Below the pieces are notes generated by a model. That model saw only the letters and a list, made by a program, of their open reading frames with translations. It was not told the origin of the DNA and did not search any database. Positions 60,701 to 64,000 of a DNA stretch of 64,000 nucleotides are shown here, one piece after another. Positions within the stretch are counted from its first letter, which is position 1, and every line of letters starts with the position of its first letter. A program made the position numbers and the translations under genes. The stretch is from Lycium barbarum (taxonomy: Eukaryota; Streptophyta; Magnoliopsida; Solanales; Solanaceae). The stretch is taken from positions 19,228,203-19,292,202 of the forward strand of contig NC_083341.1 of NCBI RefSeq assembly GCF_019175385.1, read 5' to 3'.

Positions 60701-63688
60701 AAACGAATATCAGGTGCATGCTTTACATTGTTTAAAACTAGTTTAGTTCCAGTACTAGTTTTCAAACAAATCGTTCCAACACCAGCCACCCTAGATATAG
60801 TCTCATTACCCATACTCAAAGTTCCAAAGTCACCCGGAGTATAAGATGAGAAAAATTCCTTCCTTGATGTCACATGAGATGCGGCACCACTGTCCACAAC
60901 CCAGCTTGACTCATCACAAGCAATGTTTATCAAATCCGCATCAAGGACAGTAACAAGATCTTCTGTAGTGACAACGGCAACACGATTGCCATCTTCTTTC
61001 TTTTCCTCCTTATCTCTATTTTCCTTTTTCAAAATCCGGCAGAACTTCTTTGTGTGCCCTTTTTTCCCGCAATGATAGCAATCAATATCTTTAAGTCTGC
61101 TTCTGGATTTTCTTCTATGATGTTCTCTATTTTGAGAACCACGATTCTTGCCTCTCCCCCTAGTGTCAGTCACCAAGACATCTGATGAGGAGGAACCTTG
61201 AGATTTTCTTCTCATCTCTTTATTTAAAAGACTGCTCTTGGCAAGATCCATAGAGATCACACCATCCGGAGCAGAATTTGATAATGAAGTTCTAATAATT
61301 TCCCAAGAATCTGGTAGGGAACCAAGTAGAAACAAGCCTTGAATTTCTTCATCAAAATTAATGCCCATAGCAGATAACTGGTTCATGATCCCCTGAAAAA
61401 TATTCAGATGATCTGTCATTGCGGAACCATCGTGGTATTTTAAACTCAGCATTTTCTTTATCAGAAACATCTTGTTGTTACCAGTTTTTCGAGCATACAA
61501 ACTTTCAAGATGCTCCCATAGGGTCCGAGTGTGTCTCTCCAGAAATATGGTTCAACACATTATCATCAACCCACTGTCTAATAAAGCCGCAAACCTGCCG
61601 ATGCAACAAATTCCACTCTTCATCTGATTTATTATCAGGCTTTTTATTTCCAAAGACAGGTTGATGAAAATTCTTGACATAGAGCAAATCTTCCATTTTG
61701 CCCTTCCAAATGGCATAATTTACGCCACTCAAAGTAACCATTCTACTAGTGTTGGCTTCCATTGTTTATCACAAATACAAATACTATTTTATTCGAAGAC
61801 CAAAGTAATTCTTTTCTGATGTGGAAGTTCAGACTGTGCTGCAACCACAGAGCATACTCAGACAGAACCTTGGCTCTGATACCACTTGTTGGGAATAAAA
61901 TAGACCCGCAAAAATAATATTCACGGTATTAGTGATAAACGCGGAACACTAAGTTATGGTTAAATCAGCAAGAATAAAATGCAGCAATAATGACACCAAG
62001 ATTTTACGTGGAAACCCTTCTGAATAAGGGAAAAACCACGGCCAAGAGGAGTAGCTGATATCACTATAGTAAGGAATTTTACACTGTGTAGTCACGAGTA
62101 TAAATACTCCAAAGACCACTACACACTCAAAAAGAAAAACACTCTTTTGATTTTTCCCACCTCACTACAATATCACTCGCACTCTATTTTTCTTCACAGA
62201 CTATTTTCTTACAGTCTATGGAATATCTCACTTTGCTCTCACTCAGATGTATTGTCTGAGATTTTGGTGTGTATAGCAAATGATCTTGGTGTATTACAAA
62301 TGAACCATAAGCTGCCTATTTATAGGAATGAATTTCCTATGATGAGGTAAGCGCTTACGTCACGACTATGATGAGGTAAGCGCTTACGTCACGACTATGA
62401 TGAGGTAAGCGCTTACATCACGAAAATGTGAACAAAAGAATTGGCTTGTTGGCCAATTCCACAATTGCTACAAATGTGATTTTGTCAAAGGAAGAAAAAT
62501 TTTCCTTCCTTAAAATATGGGATAGGGGACTGGACCCCACATATTTGTGAGCCGTTTTAAAAAGTAACTGAAAGACTTATTGGACCAAGGATCTGCAATG
62601 GCAAATAGAGGTAGTACCTTGGCTGCATCCCATATCTTCACAGTTCTGTCAAAGGAAGACGTTGCAAACACCGTTGAGTCTCGTCTAAAGCGGATATCTG
62701 TAATGAAGTGAGCATGACCTTCTCCAGAATTAACATTGTCATTTCCCCATTCCCAAATCAGAACCTAAACATAGATCACAGTACAAGTTCGTTAACAGGA
62801 GAAGTTGACATAGGCGCTCTACAATTTGACCAACTAGAATCCTGTCGAAGATAAATAAGACAAACCTTCCTATCTTTTCCAGCAGTAGCCAATAAATCTC
62901 CTTGTGAATTAAAGTGGCAACATAGGAGCTTGTTGTTTGTTGCGTGAAGGTTATTAATCTCTTTAAAAGAGAGGCCTGCGAAGCAATGTGAAGTCAATTA
63001 TCCTTTGTGCTATAACTAGCAATTTATACATCAGGGTAAGAGCTGATGAAGTCAGAAGCTACAGTTCTTAATCTTAAAACCTAGATGTGATACCACATTC
63101 TTTTCTTCTCTTCTTTCATTTTAAGAAACAGTTATGCAGAACAAATGTAAGATCTTGATATTTTTTACAAGAGAAACTTATAGATGATAACACCTATTTG
63201 CCACCACGAGAAGCTGCCACATCACGACTTGCTTTTAAGCAAAGAGGTTCATGACACCTTTTTAATATCAATTTTGTTAGGAACCATTAAGCTTGCTGTC
63301 GCCTACCTTCTCTTTCAGCTTGAGCGCGTGCAGGCGCAGCGAAACTTTTCTTCAATGCACTAGCCAGACCAGCGGCAGTACTTTTCTCTTTCCCAACCTA
63401 CAACTCAGGAATATATGAAATGAGCAAGAATAAAGTTGATGAAGACCAAATAGAACTCCATCGTCCAACCACAAAAACGATGCCGATGTCTGTCAGAGAC
63501 AAAGTGAAATGGAAACACCAGCACACGAAGGGCTTTAAGAAGTAGATGCAGAAAAATGATCTTACAGGTGGCAGAGAACTCGAGGGAGTTTTCCTCTTTC
63601 TGTCACTCTGCACTGCAGGTTGCTTTCCAGTACCTTGCTGGTCAGCTTGTAGATGCTCCGAGGTTCTTTGATTTGTATCACCAAGCAT
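54773..63688 (-). CDS. LUG-like: LEUNIG-like transcriptional co-repressor, C-terminal part (5' end outside window)
   Basis: Eight exons on the minus strand, all with GT-AG introns and compatible phases, give 363 residues plus stop: 63566-63688, 63307-63397, 62866-62975, 62618-62764, 56484-56639, 55889-56005, 55591-55788, 54773-54922. The first two encode a Ser/Gln/Lys-rich linker ([30 protein letters not shown]), as in LEUNIG/STYLOSA proteins. The rest form seven WD40 blades: [20 protein letters not shown], then [83 protein letters not shown] with FLELW, and HDEWIKIWQ followed by TGA. LEUNIG proteins recruit SEUSS and histone deacetylases to repress targets such as floral homeotic genes; their N-terminal LUFS domain should lie to the right of the window. 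The sequence is clearly diverged from LUG and LUH, so this may be a third type. Intron 4 (56640-62617) contains a full copia element in sense orientation. Confidence 0.93.
57091..57745 (-). repeat. 3' LTR of the Tnt1-like element
   Basis: 655 bp, three substitutions against the 5' LTR (two near 57425-57430, one in the middle 29-bp repeat). Confidence 0.97.
57746..57764 (-). other. Polypurine tract of the Tnt1-like element
   Basis: Minus strand GGGACTGGAGGGGGAGATT ends exactly at the 3' LTR. Confidence 0.88.
57799..61762 (-). pseudogene. gag-pol of the Tnt1-like element, three disabling lesions
   Basis: One reading unit from ATG 61762 to the stop at 57799. Gag starts [20 protein letters not shown] and is broken by a frameshift near 61526-61531. 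The frame then runs 61500-59659: zinc knuckle [14 protein letters not shown] (residues about 141-154 of that segment), protease [10 protein letters not shown] (about 200), integrase His/Cys finger (WHKRLSHIS...CEHC) and catalytic DDE ([23 protein letters not shown]). Two in-frame stops, TAA at 59659-59661 and TAG at 59410-59412, lie in the acidic linker between integrase and RT. The last segment (from 59328) has RT with YVDDMLIVG (191-199) and RNase H with YTDSD (361), STTEAEY and CDSQSA. All catalytic residues I can see are intact, so the copy could be mobilised only with help or read-through. Confidence 0.93.
61871..61884 (-). other. Primer binding site, initiator tRNA-Met type
   Basis: Minus strand TGGTATCAGAGCCA, two bases inside the 5' LTR end. 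Confidence 0.93.
62317..62324 (-). promoter_or_regulatory. TATA box of the Tnt1-like 5' LTR
   Basis: Minus strand TATAAATA, 13 bp downstream of the last U3 repeat; the 3' LTR copy is at 57521-57528. Confidence 0.85.
62338..62423 (-). promoter_or_regulatory. Three 29-bp U3 repeats with as-1-like cores (5' LTR)
   Basis: Minus strand unit CGTGACGTAAGCGCTTACCT plus CATCATAGT, in copies 62338-62366, 62367-62395 and 62396-62423 (the last has TGATGTAAG). Each holds TGACG, the core of as-1 sites bound by TGA-type bZIP factors, and the 12-bp palindrome GTAAGCGCTTAC. They lie just upstream of the TATA box. The copies in the 3' LTR are 57542-57570, 57571-57599 and 57600-57627. Stress- or defence-driven transcription is inferred from the motif and from the known behaviour of Tnt1. 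Confidence 0.75.
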
Positions 63689-64000
63689 CTGTTCAATGCC
63701 AGAAGAAGAAAAAGGAAGGCAGGAAAAAATCTCGATCACGTCAGTAGAGTAGGATAGCCCATATTTTTCCCCTCAATATGTTGATTGTTGGACTAAGCAA
63801 ATACTTCGAAATTTTTTGCCCCCTTTTTTTCTTTTCTGCTTCATAGATTCCTCCTTTTAAAGTTGAGTTTTAAGTTACGGTTCTTATTTGACTATTAATA
63901 ACTTGATCTACAAGGTTTTGCAAAGAGATTTCAAAGACCAGAAAACTTTGAAAACCAATTCATGGTCTATTGCGCGGCTAAAATAATTGCAGCATGCTAC
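63689..64000 (-). other. Intron or upstream part of the LEUNIG-like gene
   Basis: On the minus strand the pyrimidine-rich CCTTCCTTTTTCTTCTTCTG and ATTGAACAG form the acceptor of the first exon in view. No further exon was recognised to the window edge. Confidence 0.5.

Larger units (their letters stand above)
57091..62541 (-). mobile_element. Full-length Tnt1-like Ty1/copia retrotransposon, TSD TATTT
   Basis: 5451 bp with identical-length LTRs (57091-57745 and 61887-62541), Met primer site, polypurine tract, one gag-pol reading unit and a perfect TATTT duplication (57086-57090 and 62542-62546). Size, gene order and protein motifs fit the Tnt1 (Tork) lineage of nightshades. LTRs differ at 3 of 655 positions. 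It lies in intron 4 of the LEUNIG-like gene, on the same strand as that gene. Confidence 0.97.
61887..62541 (-). repeat. 5' LTR of the Tnt1-like element
   Basis: 655 bp. On the minus strand: TGTGGGGTCCAG..., three 29-bp repeats, TATA box, then the transcribed part, ending ...TATTCCCAACA. Confidence 0.97.

Noticed and set aside
61871..61884. Match to the 3' end of initiator tRNA-Met, possible tRNA gene
   Set aside because: Only the 3'-terminal complement is present; no cloverleaf. It is a retroelement primer site, as are the sites at 18423 and 39121.

Overview
This 64-kb window is plant nuclear DNA, most likely from a nightshade (Solanaceae). I infer that from one multi-exon host gene with GT-AG introns, an AU-like SINE, a Tnt1-like copia element, and dense nests of Del/Tekay-, Athila- and Tat/Ogre-like LTR sequences. 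No complete host gene is present. There are no prokaryotic features. All repeat boundaries and percentages were read by eye.

Region 1 (1-4.75 kb): a solo LTR with target duplication CTTAA (481-3566) abuts the first exon of a DCL/DUF3223-like gene. That exon is followed by a SINE with its own target duplication and by an unidentified exon fragment. Region 2 (4.75-16.6 kb): three copies (A, B, C) of a Tat/Ogre-like LTR. B carries a tRNA-Arg type primer site, and B and C bracket about 4.1 kb of non-coding, tandem-repeat-rich internal DNA. Region 3 (16.6-28.4 kb): a minus-strand Del-like remnant, a plus-strand LTR interrupted by an Athila-like solo LTR, and an Athila-like 5' end (LTR, primer site, gag start) interrupted by another solo LTR.

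Region 4 (28.4-32.3 kb): a near-palindromic inverted duplication carrying two copies of an MBD-family CW zinc-finger gene fragment, next to exon-like pieces of an unidentified gene and a 98-bp tandem repeat. Region 5 (32.3-47.3 kb): a three-level nest. A minus-strand solo LTR (duplication TATTG) contains a solo LTR (duplication GCATT) and a complete 9.5-kb LARD-like element (duplication CAAAT) with 2.74-kb LTRs and about 4 kb of non-coding interior. Region 6 (47.3-54 kb): two abutting Tourist-like MITEs, the second split by a 3.7-kb solo LTR, then a dead copia RNase H fragment.

Region 7 (54.7-64 kb): the only convincing host gene, on the minus strand. It is the C-terminal part of a LEUNIG-like co-repressor; eight exons encode seven WD40 blades and the 5' end lies beyond the window. 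Its fourth intron in view holds a full-length, sense-oriented Tnt1-like copia element (57091-62541, duplication TATTT) whose LTRs differ at only 3 of 655 positions.

The most interesting signals are: (i) a tandem stem-loop with apparent compensatory base changes, present in nine otherwise divergent LTRs at a near-constant distance from the LTR 3' end; (ii) the inverted MBD fragment, which could fold into a long hairpin RNA related to a methyl-CpG-binding gene; and (iii) the young sense copia insertion in the LEUNIG-like gene, with three as-1-like enhancer repeats in each LTR.
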